Shown here: piece after piece, positions 5,528-12,335 of the stretch
Numbering within the stretch: position 1 is the stretch's first letter
Layout: every line of letters begins with the position of its first letter
DNA from: an uncultured Bacteroides sp.
Lineage (GTDB): Bacteria > Bacteroidota > Bacteroidia > Bacteroidales > Bacteroidaceae
Reading direction: 5' to 3'
DNA: 12,335 nt
NCBI RefSeq assembly: GCF_910585845.1
Contig: NZ_CAJUHF010000029.1
Span: forward strand, 1 to 12,335
Translations under genes and position numbers: made by a program
The notes under the pieces: generated by a model
Seen by the model: the letters and a program-made list of their open reading frames with translations, nothing else
Told to the model about the DNA's origin: nothing
Database searches by the model: none

Positions 5528-8413
5528 TTACCTCTTACACAAATCCCTGAAATCGCAGAACTCACATTGCTTCCTGTTCTCAGTTTGGTTAAAAGGAACC
5601 TCCGGGCTATAGAGTTCTTTCAACAGCCCACGCAGGCGTTCGCGGAACTCATCGTCGTAGAAGGCGAAGTTGTTGACCGGAATTTTCGGTTGGCGCGCTT
5701 CCCCCATCTCAATGACGGGAGAATAGGTATCCGATGCGGCACGATGGATGTAGAGCAGCGACGGAGCTACCTTCAACGGTTGTTTGCCGCATACGATGGA
5801 CGCATACAGGAACGTTTGGAAAATGTAGTTCGGGCGTCCTTCGGCAGGCGTGAAGAGCTGCTCGATGTTTTCGGGCACCTTGGGCGTACCGCCGGTCTTA
5901 TAGTCCACGATGCGCAGGGTGTCTTCCTTGCTGTCCATGCGGTCGATGGTTCCACCGATATTCAACGTCAGCTGTCCTAACGGGGTTTCTATCTCCATGA
6001 TCTCACTCACCGGAACTTCCATGTCCTCCATCGAGAAGGGAGCATATTGCAGGTCGTTGCGCAGTAATTGCCGCAGATAGGAGGCGATGACTTTGGCGTT
6101 GATGAGCTGTGTGCCGTTGTACTCCGGCCTCTCGGAAGGGGCAACGTGGAAGAACTCTTCCTTGAAAGCCGTGTCTACGTAGTTTTGCAGCCGGACGTCG
6201 TCGCGCAGCAACTGTTCCAGGTCCTCTTTCCGGATTTCCTTTCCGTTGGCGGTCAGATCCGTGTACGCCAGTTCTGCCGAACGGTGGAAGATGGTGCCGA
6301 ACAGCGCCGAGTCGATCTCCGCACTTACCTCATCGGGCATTTTCAGCCCTGCCACGTAGCGATAGTAGAACTTCAGCCGGCAGTCCAGATAAGCATTGAG
6401 AGCAGAGGGGGAGAAGAGGGCTTTCGGATGGCGGGTGACGTCATATCTCCTGTACATCCGGGCAAGGATTTCCGGTGTCTTCTCAATGCAGATGCTCCTG
6501 CCGCTTTGCGGGGATTGCCCGGCTTCGAGGTATTCGCGCGATATGTCGTGGGGCGACTCCACGAGGAACTGCAACATGAAGCGTGACATCTCCCCACGAT
6601 TCAGTCCATCGGAGGAGGTATTATATAATAAGGTGATGTTTTCGGCGCGCTGTATCAGGCGGTAGAAGTAGTAGGCGTAGACGGCATTCTTGTGCTCGAT
6701 GGTGGTCATGCCGAAAGCCTTCCGCAGGTTGTAGGGGATGAAGGAGGAATCTCCGCCAGCCTTGGGCAACTGCCCTTCGTTGAGGGAGAGCATGATGAGG
6801 TTGCGGAAGTCGAGGTTACGCGTCTCCAGCACTCCCATGATCTGCATGCCGATGGCAGGTTCGCCGTGGAAAGGGATATTTGCCGTGGAGAGCAGGCGGC
6901 ACAGCAGACGTTTCAGGGTGTCAGTCTGCACAGTGAGTTCTCCGGTGTCGATCAGGTTGAGCAGGCGGGTGATGAGGGTATAGCTCTTGAACAGGGACTC
7001 ACGGTATAGCTGATTGAAGATGTCGTCCGTCTCCTGCTCCTGCCGGTAGAGGACGGCGACCTCACGCAACGTGTCCGTGAGGTATTGGCAAAGAGCCGAA
7101 ATACCCGTCTGAGGAGTGAATACCTGTTGCAGGAAGGCGTCCTGTTGCAGTTCGGAGGGCAGGGGATAGAAGCGGTTATCTTTCGTCAACTGTTTCTCGA
7201 GCTTTTCGGCGAGGGCGGACAACCGGCGGGTATAGGGATGCTTCAGTACGGTCTGGACGGCTTCGTACGCGTAGCGTCCTGTGGTAGGACGGTAGCCGTT
7301 GGTCTGTAGTTCCAGCAGGGCACTGACGAAGCTGTAGACGGGAGTCTGCGCCAGGGGGAATCCCATAGTGATATTGACATTCTTCACCTCCGCAGGTATG
7401 GAGTGGAGTACAGGCAGCAAGAGTGCTTCGTTGCAAAGCACTACGGCGTTCTCCTTCTCGCGGACGGTTGCCGTCCGCATGACGGAACGCACCCATTCCG
7501 GCAGGTAGCGCGCCTGTGCATTTTCGGTAGGCGCGGAGATGAAGCGGATGTTCTTGGGAGAGCGCAACACATCGAACGCGCTTTCCGGCAACTCGTTAGG
7601 GAAGACAGCCAGGTTGCGGAGGATAAATTCGCCTGCTTCATGCGTGTAGGGCGGTGTCTTCTCGCGGGGCAGGCGGGTGTAGAACACGTCATAATCCCAG
7701 TAGAACAAGGCTTTCCCCGCATCGTGCAGGCGCTTGAAGAATTCGGTCTCCACCCGGTTCAGCACATTGAAGCCGACGAAGACATAACGGTCGTACTTCA
7801 ACTGCTCCGGCTGCAACGTTTCCAGCACCCGGCGGTACATCATGCCTTCGTAGGCGATTCCCAGTTCGGAGAGGTTGCTACGGTAGCGGTGGTAGATGCT
7901 GCCCAGCATGTCCCATAGCGAGATGAACTTCTCTTTGAGTTGCGTGCGCCGTTCGATGGAGAAGTTTTGGAAGAATTGCCGGATGGCCTCTTCCTGCTCG
8001 GTGTCGAGGAAATCGTAATCATCCATGATGTTCTTCAGGTCCTGAAGGTTGGAGAAGAGGCGGTCGGCGTCGACGAGGTTCTTGTCGGCATCGTCGAAGT
8101 CGCTGATAAGCAGTTCTCCCCAGAAATAGAAGTCGTCGAGGGTCTCTTCGCTGCGGGTCTCTTCGCGGAAAACCTTGTACAGCTCGCAAACCAGCCTTAT
8201 CGGATCGCCCGGCTTCCAGGGGGAAAGCTGCCGGAACAGCTCACTGATACTGATGTAAGCCGGCGACCAGATCGGACGGTCGCTTTGTGCCGCCAGGTAT
8301 TCGTTGAAGAAGAGGCTAGCGCGTTTGTTGGGGAAGACGATGGCGACCCGGGAGAGGTCGTTCCCGATCTTCTTATATAAATCTTGGGCTACTAATTGAA
8401 GAAAAGTTTGCAT
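5528..8413 (-). CDS. addB: AddB-type helicase-nuclease subunit (PD-(D/E)XK)
   Basis: This 961-residue protein is the AddB (RexB-like) partner of AddA in processing double-strand DNA ends for recombination. The C-terminal nuclease domain shows GTIFH, GTIDRMD (Asp824) and IVDYKTGG (Asp837, Lys839), the PD-(D/E)XK core. Four cysteines, Cys678 in YLDCRLKFYYRY and Cys950, Cys953 and Cys959 in the C-terminal CEFCDFRDLCKR, have the spacing of the AddB iron-sulfur cluster that staples the nuclease domain. The N-terminal half corresponds to the inactive helicase-like region. Where B. subtilis AddB has a Walker A motif, this protein reads VAIVFPNKRASLFF (residues 23-36), with no GxGKT, so it should not hydrolyse ATP there. 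It lies 137 bp downstream of addA on the same strand. No promoter consensus is visible in that gap, so the two genes are probably co-transcribed. The ATG at 8413 gives a complete N-terminus. Confidence 0.9.
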   Translation of the reverse strand: MQTFLQLVAQDLYKKIGNDLSRVAIVFPNKRASLFFNEYLAAQSDRPIWSPAYISISELFRQLSPWKPGDPIRLVCELYKVFREETRSEETLDDFYFWGELLISDFDDADKNLVDADRLFSNLQDLKNIMDDYDFLDTEQEEAIRQFFQNFSIERRTQLKEKFISLWDMLGSIYHRYRSNLSELGIAYEGMMYRRVLETLQPEQLKYDRYVFVGFNVLNRVETEFFKRLHDAGKALFYWDYDVFYTRLPREKTPPYTHEAGEFILRNLAVFPNELPESAFDVLRSPKNIRFISAPTENAQARYLPEWVRSVMRTATVREKENAVVLCNEALLLPVLHSIPAEVKNVNITMGFPLAQTPVYSFVSALLELQTNGYRPTTGRYAYEAVQTVLKHPYTRRLSALAEKLEKQLTKDNRFYPLPSELQQDAFLQQVFTPQTGISALCQYLTDTLREVAVLYRQEQETDDIFNQLYRESLFKSYTLITRLLNLIDTGELTVQTDTLKRLLCRLLSTANIPFHGEPAIGMQIMGVLETRNLDFRNLIMLSLNEGQLPKAGGDSSFIPYNLRKAFGMTTIEHKNAVYAYYFYRLIQRAENITLLYNTSSDGLNRGEMSRFMLQFLVESPHDISREYLEAGQSPQSGRSICIEKTPEILARMYRRYDVTRHPKALFSPSALNAYLDCRLKFYYRYVAGLKMPDEVSAEIDSALFGTIFHRSAELAYTDLTANGKEIRKEDLEQLLRDDVRLQNYVDTAFKEEFFHVAPSERPEYNGTQLINAKVIASYLRQLLRNDLQYAPFSMEDMEVPVSEIMEIETPLGQLTLNIGGTIDRMDSKEDTLRIVDYKTGGTPKVPENIEQLFTPAEGRPNYIFQTFLYASIVCGKQPLKVAPSLLYIHRAASDTYSPVIEMGEARQPKIPVNNFAFYDDEFRERLRGLLKELYSPEVPFNQTENRKQCEFCDFRDLCKR

Positions 8414-8437
8414 CTTGCTTTGTTCCTTGTTTTTAAT

Positions 8438-8476
8438 GATTGTTCTGGTCTGTTCTGCTGATTATTCCGAACAATC
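8438..8476. other. Inverted repeat in the addA-addB spacer
   Basis: GATTGTTC at 8438-8445 and GAACAATC at 8469-8476 are perfect 8-bp complements around 23 nt. GTTCTGCTG also occurs twice (8452-8460 and 8496-8504). The 137-bp spacer 8414-8550 has no CAAAnnTA, the complement of the -7 consensus, so I see no minus-strand promoter. The inverted repeat could be an operator, an RNA processing site or a chance pairing. Confidence 0.35.
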
Positions 8477-8550
8477 CTGATAATTATTACAATTCGTTCT
8501 GCTGCTTGTTTTGCACTGTTCGTCCGTTTCGTCCTGTGCGTTCGGGGGGA

Positions 8551-11500
8551 TTATACTTTTTCTATCTCTCCCTCTTCCACGTACCACAGGTAACCTTTTA
8601 TCTTCTCTTGTGGGTAACCCATGCGGACGAGCAGTTGGATATATCCTTTCACTTGCTTGTTGTACTTCTTGTTCCGCTTTCCGAATTTGAAGTCCACGAC
8701 GACGATTTCACTGCCGCGCATCATGACCCGGTCGGGGCGGCGGGTATGCAGTTCGCCGTTTTCCTGCCAGATGATGTCGCATTCGTTGAAGAGCTGCCAG
8801 CTGCCCGAATACCAATCCTGTACTTCCGGCAGGGAGAAGGCGCGGTGGGTCAGTTCACGTATTTCCCTTTCCGTCTCCGGCTTGCCGATGATGCCTTCGA
8901 AGACGAGTTGGGCGATGGCGTCGTCGATGTCCTCTTCCGTCTCGATGGCAGAGAAAAGCGTGTGCAGCAGGCGTCCCCGGTTGATGAAACGGCTGTCGGA
9001 CTCCTCTTCGTCCACTCCCTGAATGAAGTCGGCAGAACGGTTCGACTGCCGGAACTCGATGTCGTGCCTCATGCTCTCCATGTGCACGGGAAGTTTCTCA
9101 GGCTTCTGGGCAAGGCGGTTCAGGGGTAGGCGGCAGGCGGCGGATGAAGACTTCTCTGCCTGTGCAGACGGGCACAACTCACCGCTTTCGTAAGGCTCCT
9201 CTTCGCTCCAGTCGTCGTTGCCCTCTTTTGCCGCCACTTGCGGCAGGGTGTTGGCAAGCAGTTCGGACATGGTGCCCTTCTGCCCTTTCCGGCTCCACAG
9301 AATCAGGTTCTTTCCGGCACGGGTAAAGGCCACATAGAGCAGGTTCAGATTGTCGACCCATAATTGCAAGCGTTCGTGCAGGTAGTCCTTCCGGTAGACC
9401 GACTCGGCCATGACGGAAGAGTAGTTGACCGGAACAATGTCGAGCGCATTAAAGGGGGCGTCGGCAGGGGAGCACCATATCAGTTGGTTGTTGGTCTCGT
9501 TCTCCAGTTTCCAGTCGCAGAAGGGAATCAGGACGGTGTGGAACTCCAGACCTTTCGACTTATGGATGGAGAGGATACGTATGCCGTCCATTTCGCCGCT
9601 GGGGATGGTCTTGCTGCACAGGGTCTCTTCCCAAAAGCGGATGAAAGCGTCCAAATCCGATGAATTGCTTTGCAGGTAGTCCGTCACGGCGTCGAAGAAG
9701 GAGAACAGGTAAGCATCCTGCTTCTCGATGCGGTTCATACGGAACAGGCTGAACAGTTCTTCCAGCAGTTCGTACAGCGGCATCAGGCGGAGGGTATCCA
9801 TGTGCGAGACAAATGCTTCCGGCAGTCCGTCCTCCGGTCGGGCGGTCAGCAGGGCATCCCAGTCGGGGACGATGTCGGTCTGCGGGCTGTCTGAGTCGGC
9901 GGAGGTATCCGTCGGCGGGATGTTTTGACCGGCGGCGGCACCGACACTTTCCGCTTTCAGGATTTGCAGCCTGTAGTTCGTGACCAGTGCCGCCTGCGAT
10001 ATCTTGTCCTCCGGGTTGGAGAGATAGCGCAAGGCATCTATCAGCATGCAGACGGCCTGTGAGGCATCCAGCCGGAACGCCTCGTCAGAGACGACAGGCA
10101 GGTGAAGCGTCTTGTCGAAGTAGTCGGCAATGGGGGGGATGCTCTTGTTCTTGCGCACCAGTATGGTGATGTCGTTCAACTTCACGCCCGCTTCCATGAG
10201 CCGTTGCACCTCTTCTCCCAGTGCGTTGAGTGTAAGGTCTACGTAGTCATGTTCCTTGTCCGGTTCCAGGAAGCAGGCTTTGACGTAGCCTTTCGCTACG
10301 GTTCGTGGCGGCTCCTGTGCCACGTCAGAATAGGCTTGTAGCAACGGGAGGCAATCTTCCTGCAACTCTTTCAGGTGGAGCGTGTTCAAATACTCTACTG
10401 CGGCGGCAAACAGAAGGTTGTTGAACCGGATGATGTTAGTTTCGCTCCGGCGGTTGGTCTTCAGCGTCTCCACACGTATGGGGAAGTTGTCGAGCTGCGA
10501 GCTGGGCGCGGGCGTGTGGCCGTGGGCGTCAGAGCTGGTGCCGTTGCCGTTGTTGTTCTCCACTTCGGCTTTTTTCTTCTTTGTCAGGCCTGCCAGGATG
10601 CTCCAGTCGCCGTTTCGCCAGCGGTAGATGGACTGTTTCACGTCGCCCACGATCAGGCTGTCGGCACCCTGCGAGAGGCCTTCCAGCAGAAGGATCTTGA
10701 AGTTGTCCCATTGCATCCGACTGGTGTCCTGAAATTCGTCGATCATCACGTTGCGTATGTTGGCTCCGATCTTCTCGAATACAAACGAAGAGTCCCCGTC
10801 ACGTACCAGATTGTGGAGCAGGGCGTTGGTATCCGACAGCAAGAAGCGGTTGTGCTCTCGGTTCAGCTGGCGCACCTCCTCGTCGATGTGTGCCAGTAGT
10901 TGCAGCTTGTTCAGGTGTTGCAGCGACAGGCGGCAGCTGTTTACAATCTTGTTGTTCTTGGGCCTGAACGTCTCGGCGTCTTGCAGCAGAGGGAGGAGAC
11001 TGGTTTCGGCAAGGCGGATGATGTCGTTCTTCCGTGCGGAAGTCTTGGTGGCCCAGTTCTTGGCGTCGTCCAGGCTGTTTCTCAGTGTGGCGTTCAGCAC
11101 GTCCTTGTCTGAGAGGCGCCCGTCGCGCAGCTTGCGGAAGTAGCTGCCTATGCCCCGTGAGCCGCCTTTCAGGTCATCGGCGGTCAGGCCGTGGGTCTCC
11201 AGTTCGCCGTCAAACTGGTCGTAGAAACTCTTCATCTGTTCCAGGGCTTCCGTCTCTATCTCGCGCAGCTCGTTGCGGTAGGACTTGATGGTGTCCGGTT
11301 GGCGGAGTTGCTGTCGCAGTCCTTCGCCCCGTTCGATGTATCCTTCGTCGAAGATGTTCCATCCGAAGCGTTTGATTTCGTTGGAGACGTTCCAACGCTT
11401 GTCGTCGGCTATGCGTTCGTTGATGTAGTCCAGCAGCCATGCCAGTACGGGAGAGGAAGGTGTCAGCTTTTCGATGAGGCTGTCCACGGCGTCGCTCAGC

Positions 11501-11922
11501 ACATCGGCGTTGTTCAGTTCAATGTTCAGGTTGGGGCTTAGCTCCAGTTCTCGTGCGAGGTTGCGCATGACGGACTGGAAGAAAGAGTCGATCGTCTCCA
11601 CACGGAAACGGCTGTAGTCGTGCAGCATGTATTGCAGTGCCGTGCCTGCCGCCCGGCGGATGTCGGGGATGGAAAGGTTCTTCTGTTTCAGATCTTCTCG
11701 GATACGGTTCAGATAGGGTTCCGATGCGGGGTCGTCTATCCAGATGCCGTACAGCTGTTGCAGGATGCGTTCTTTCATCTCTGCTGTGGCTTTGTTGGTG
11801 AAGGTCACGGCAAGTATCTGCCGATAGGCCCTGGGATTCAGGATCAGATGTTTGATGTATTCCACGGCAAGGGTAAACGTTTTGCCGGAGCCTGCCGAGG
11901 CTTTGTATACTAATAATTCCAT
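8551..11922 (-). CDS. addA: AddA-type UvrD/RecB-family helicase-nuclease
   Basis: This is the ATP-driven 3'-5' helicase and nuclease subunit of AddAB, which unwinds and resects broken DNA ends for RecA loading. I place the start at the ATG at 11922 (1123 residues, MELLVYKASAGSGKT). An upstream in-frame ATG at 11952 overlaps the promoter -7 box and adds nothing conserved. SF1 helicase motifs are complete: Walker A ASAGSGKT (8-15), motif Ia VTFTNKATAEMKER (39-52), motif II IDEFQDT (Asp395-Glu396), motif III VGDVKQSIYRWR (425-436), TNRRS (489-493), motif V IHKSKGLEF (786-794) and motif VI YVAFTRA (Arg868). The C-terminal PD-(D/E)XK nuclease has GRLLHTLF, RPDRV (Asp1064), VVDFKFGK (Asp1077, Lys1079) and QVKGYIQLL. 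A low-complexity insert (about 448-479, KKKK then Asn/Gly/Ser/Pro-rich) separates motifs III and IV. addB follows on the same strand. RecB is the alternative name in some annotations, but with AddB next to it AddA is the better call. Confidence 0.93.
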   Translation of the reverse strand: MELLVYKASAGSGKTFTLAVEYIKHLILNPRAYRQILAVTFTNKATAEMKERILQQLYGIWIDDPASEPYLNRIREDLKQKNLSIPDIRRAAGTALQYMLHDYSRFRVETIDSFFQSVMRNLARELELSPNLNIELNNADVLSDAVDSLIEKLTPSSPVLAWLLDYINERIADDKRWNVSNEIKRFGWNIFDEGYIERGEGLRQQLRQPDTIKSYRNELREIETEALEQMKSFYDQFDGELETHGLTADDLKGGSRGIGSYFRKLRDGRLSDKDVLNATLRNSLDDAKNWATKTSARKNDIIRLAETSLLPLLQDAETFRPKNNKIVNSCRLSLQHLNKLQLLAHIDEEVRQLNREHNRFLLSDTNALLHNLVRDGDSSFVFEKIGANIRNVMIDEFQDTSRMQWDNFKILLLEGLSQGADSLIVGDVKQSIYRWRNGDWSILAGLTKKKKAEVENNNGNGTSSDAHGHTPAPSSQLDNFPIRVETLKTNRRSETNIIRFNNLLFAAAVEYLNTLHLKELQEDCLPLLQAYSDVAQEPPRTVAKGYVKACFLEPDKEHDYVDLTLNALGEEVQRLMEAGVKLNDITILVRKNKSIPPIADYFDKTLHLPVVSDEAFRLDASQAVCMLIDALRYLSNPEDKISQAALVTNYRLQILKAESVGAAAGQNIPPTDTSADSDSPQTDIVPDWDALLTARPEDGLPEAFVSHMDTLRLMPLYELLEELFSLFRMNRIEKQDAYLFSFFDAVTDYLQSNSSDLDAFIRFWEETLCSKTIPSGEMDGIRILSIHKSKGLEFHTVLIPFCDWKLENETNNQLIWCSPADAPFNALDIVPVNYSSVMAESVYRKDYLHERLQLWVDNLNLLYVAFTRAGKNLILWSRKGQKGTMSELLANTLPQVAAKEGNDDWSEEEPYESGELCPSAQAEKSSSAACRLPLNRLAQKPEKLPVHMESMRHDIEFRQSNRSADFIQGVDEEESDSRFINRGRLLHTLFSAIETEEDIDDAIAQLVFEGIIGKPETEREIRELTHRAFSLPEVQDWYSGSWQLFNECDIIWQENGELHTRRPDRVMMRGSEIVVVDFKFGKRNKKYNKQVKGYIQLLVRMGYPQEKIKGYLWYVEEGEIEKV

Positions 11923-11949
11923 GTCGATTAGTGGGATTGAACTTTGCCA

Positions 11950-11957
11950 CAAACATA
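11950..11957 (-). promoter_or_regulatory. addA promoter -7 box
   Basis: On the minus strand TATGTTTG (complement of 11950-11957) matches the Bacteroides -7 consensus TAnnTTTG exactly. The -33 element is poor: CCTG stands 20 bp upstream. Transcription would start near 11940, leaving a leader of about 20 nt before the ATG at 11922. This supports 11922 rather than 11952 as the addA start. Confidence 0.55.
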
Positions 11958-12000
11958 CGGAAAAAACATGGATTTATCAGGGGTGCATATGTCTTTTTTT

Positions 12001-12128
12001 TCTGTCTCACGAGATGAAGAAATTCGTCCCGTGAGGCGGAATTATTCATCTCGTGAGACGGATTTTTTCGTCCCGTGAGACAGAATTATTCATCTCGTGG
12101 GACAGATTCGCCCGTATTGTGAGCTGAA
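12001..12128. repeat. Tandem array of short palindromes (right copy)
   Basis: Five 18-bp palindromic cores begin at 12001, 12023, 12045, 12067 and 12089, a strict 22-bp period with 4-bp spacers (GAAA, ATTA, TTTT, ATTA). A sixth, diverged unit spans 12107-12128. The core consensus is close to TTCRTCYCGTGAGACRGA and reads nearly the same on both strands. Units alternate between TTCATCTCGTGAG and TTCGTCCCGTGAG forms. The array is the better-preserved relative of the one at 54-153. It lies immediately upstream of the addA promoter and carries no convincing gene. Confidence 0.8.
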
Positions 12129-12301
12129 TAGTTTCGTTATGTCCATTCGGTTTGAACGGTCATTCGGTTGGGGAGAGTGGGCTATGCCAAGATGGTATCC
12201 GAACCGTTTCATCTTCGTGTTTTGTCCATATCCTATAGCATGGAGAAAACATGGAGTTGGTATGGAGCAGGTGCGGAATTAGTATGTACTCGATGATGGG
12301 C
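12129..12301. other. Non-coding stretch with no recognised element
   Basis: This space between the palindrome array and the final terminator shows only small repeats: CATTCGGTT twice near 12143 and 12161, and ATGGAG three times near 12240-12270. A 61-codon open frame on the plus strand (12097-12282) starts inside the array and has no recognisable content, so I do not call a gene. Confidence 0.5.
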
Positions 12302-12329
12302 AAAAAAAAAAGGAGTACCGCTGTACTCC
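12302..12329 (-). terminator. Intrinsic terminator of a minus-strand gene right of the window
   Basis: GGAGTAC at 12312-12318 pairs perfectly with GTACTCC at 12323-12329 around a CGCT loop. Ten A at 12302-12311 become a T-run after the stem when read on the minus strand. This is a textbook intrinsic terminator for a gene entering from beyond 12335. Confidence 0.85.
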
Positions 12330-12335
12330 AACCTT

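Noticed and set aside
7940..8380. Plus-strand open frames across addB and addA (for example 7940-8380, 7403-7918, 10375-10899)
   Set aside because: They are shadows caused by the G+C-rich codon use of addAB and carry no domains.
12097..12282. 61-codon plus-strand open frame
   Set aside because: It starts inside the repeat array, has no promoter consensus and no recognisable content.

Overview
The window looks like chromosomal DNA of a Bacteroides species. The evidence is the Bacteroides-type promoters (-7 box TAnnTTTG) in front of rpsP, addA and the three-gene operon, an S16 protein with a long Ala/Glu/Lys-rich tail, a periplasmic-type bile salt hydrolase with a signal peptide, an AddA/AddB pair in which AddB has no Walker A motif, and intergenic spaces filled with short palindromic repeats. 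No tRNA, rRNA, CRISPR array, transposase or integrase was seen.

Layout from left to right. Positions 1-260 hold a perfect hairpin, a tandem array of short degenerate palindromes and the rpsP terminator. Positions 261-797 (minus) encode ribosomal protein S16, with a well-formed promoter at 857-887. Positions 1057-2139 (plus) encode a secreted choloylglycine (bile salt) hydrolase followed by a terminator-like hairpin. Positions 2271-2395 hold a 125-bp inverted-repeat element. Positions 2474-2794 (minus) hold a small cysteine-rich protein I do not recognise. Positions 3073-5293 (plus) form a tight three-gene operon: a degenerate GNAT-like protein, an IbrA-like PAPS-reductase/DUF3440 protein and an IbrB-like ParB-domain protein. 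The convergent space 5294-5527 carries hairpins and another short repeat family. Positions 5528-8413 and 8551-11922 (both minus) encode AddB and AddA, the two subunits of the double-strand-break repair helicase-nuclease; addA is upstream and has its own promoter. Positions 11958-12335 hold a second array of the same palindromes seen at the left edge, then a terminator for a minus-strand gene lying to the right of the window.

How the genes work together. AddA and AddB form one machine: AddA supplies the ATP-driven helicase and one nuclease domain, and AddB supplies a second nuclease domain with a probable iron-sulfur cluster. The GNAT/IbrA/IbrB genes are almost certainly co-expressed, because the spacings are 2 nt and a 4-nt overlap. 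Their biochemical role is unknown, and this is the least characterised system in the window. rpsP, the bile salt hydrolase and addAB are unrelated housekeeping or niche functions that share only location.
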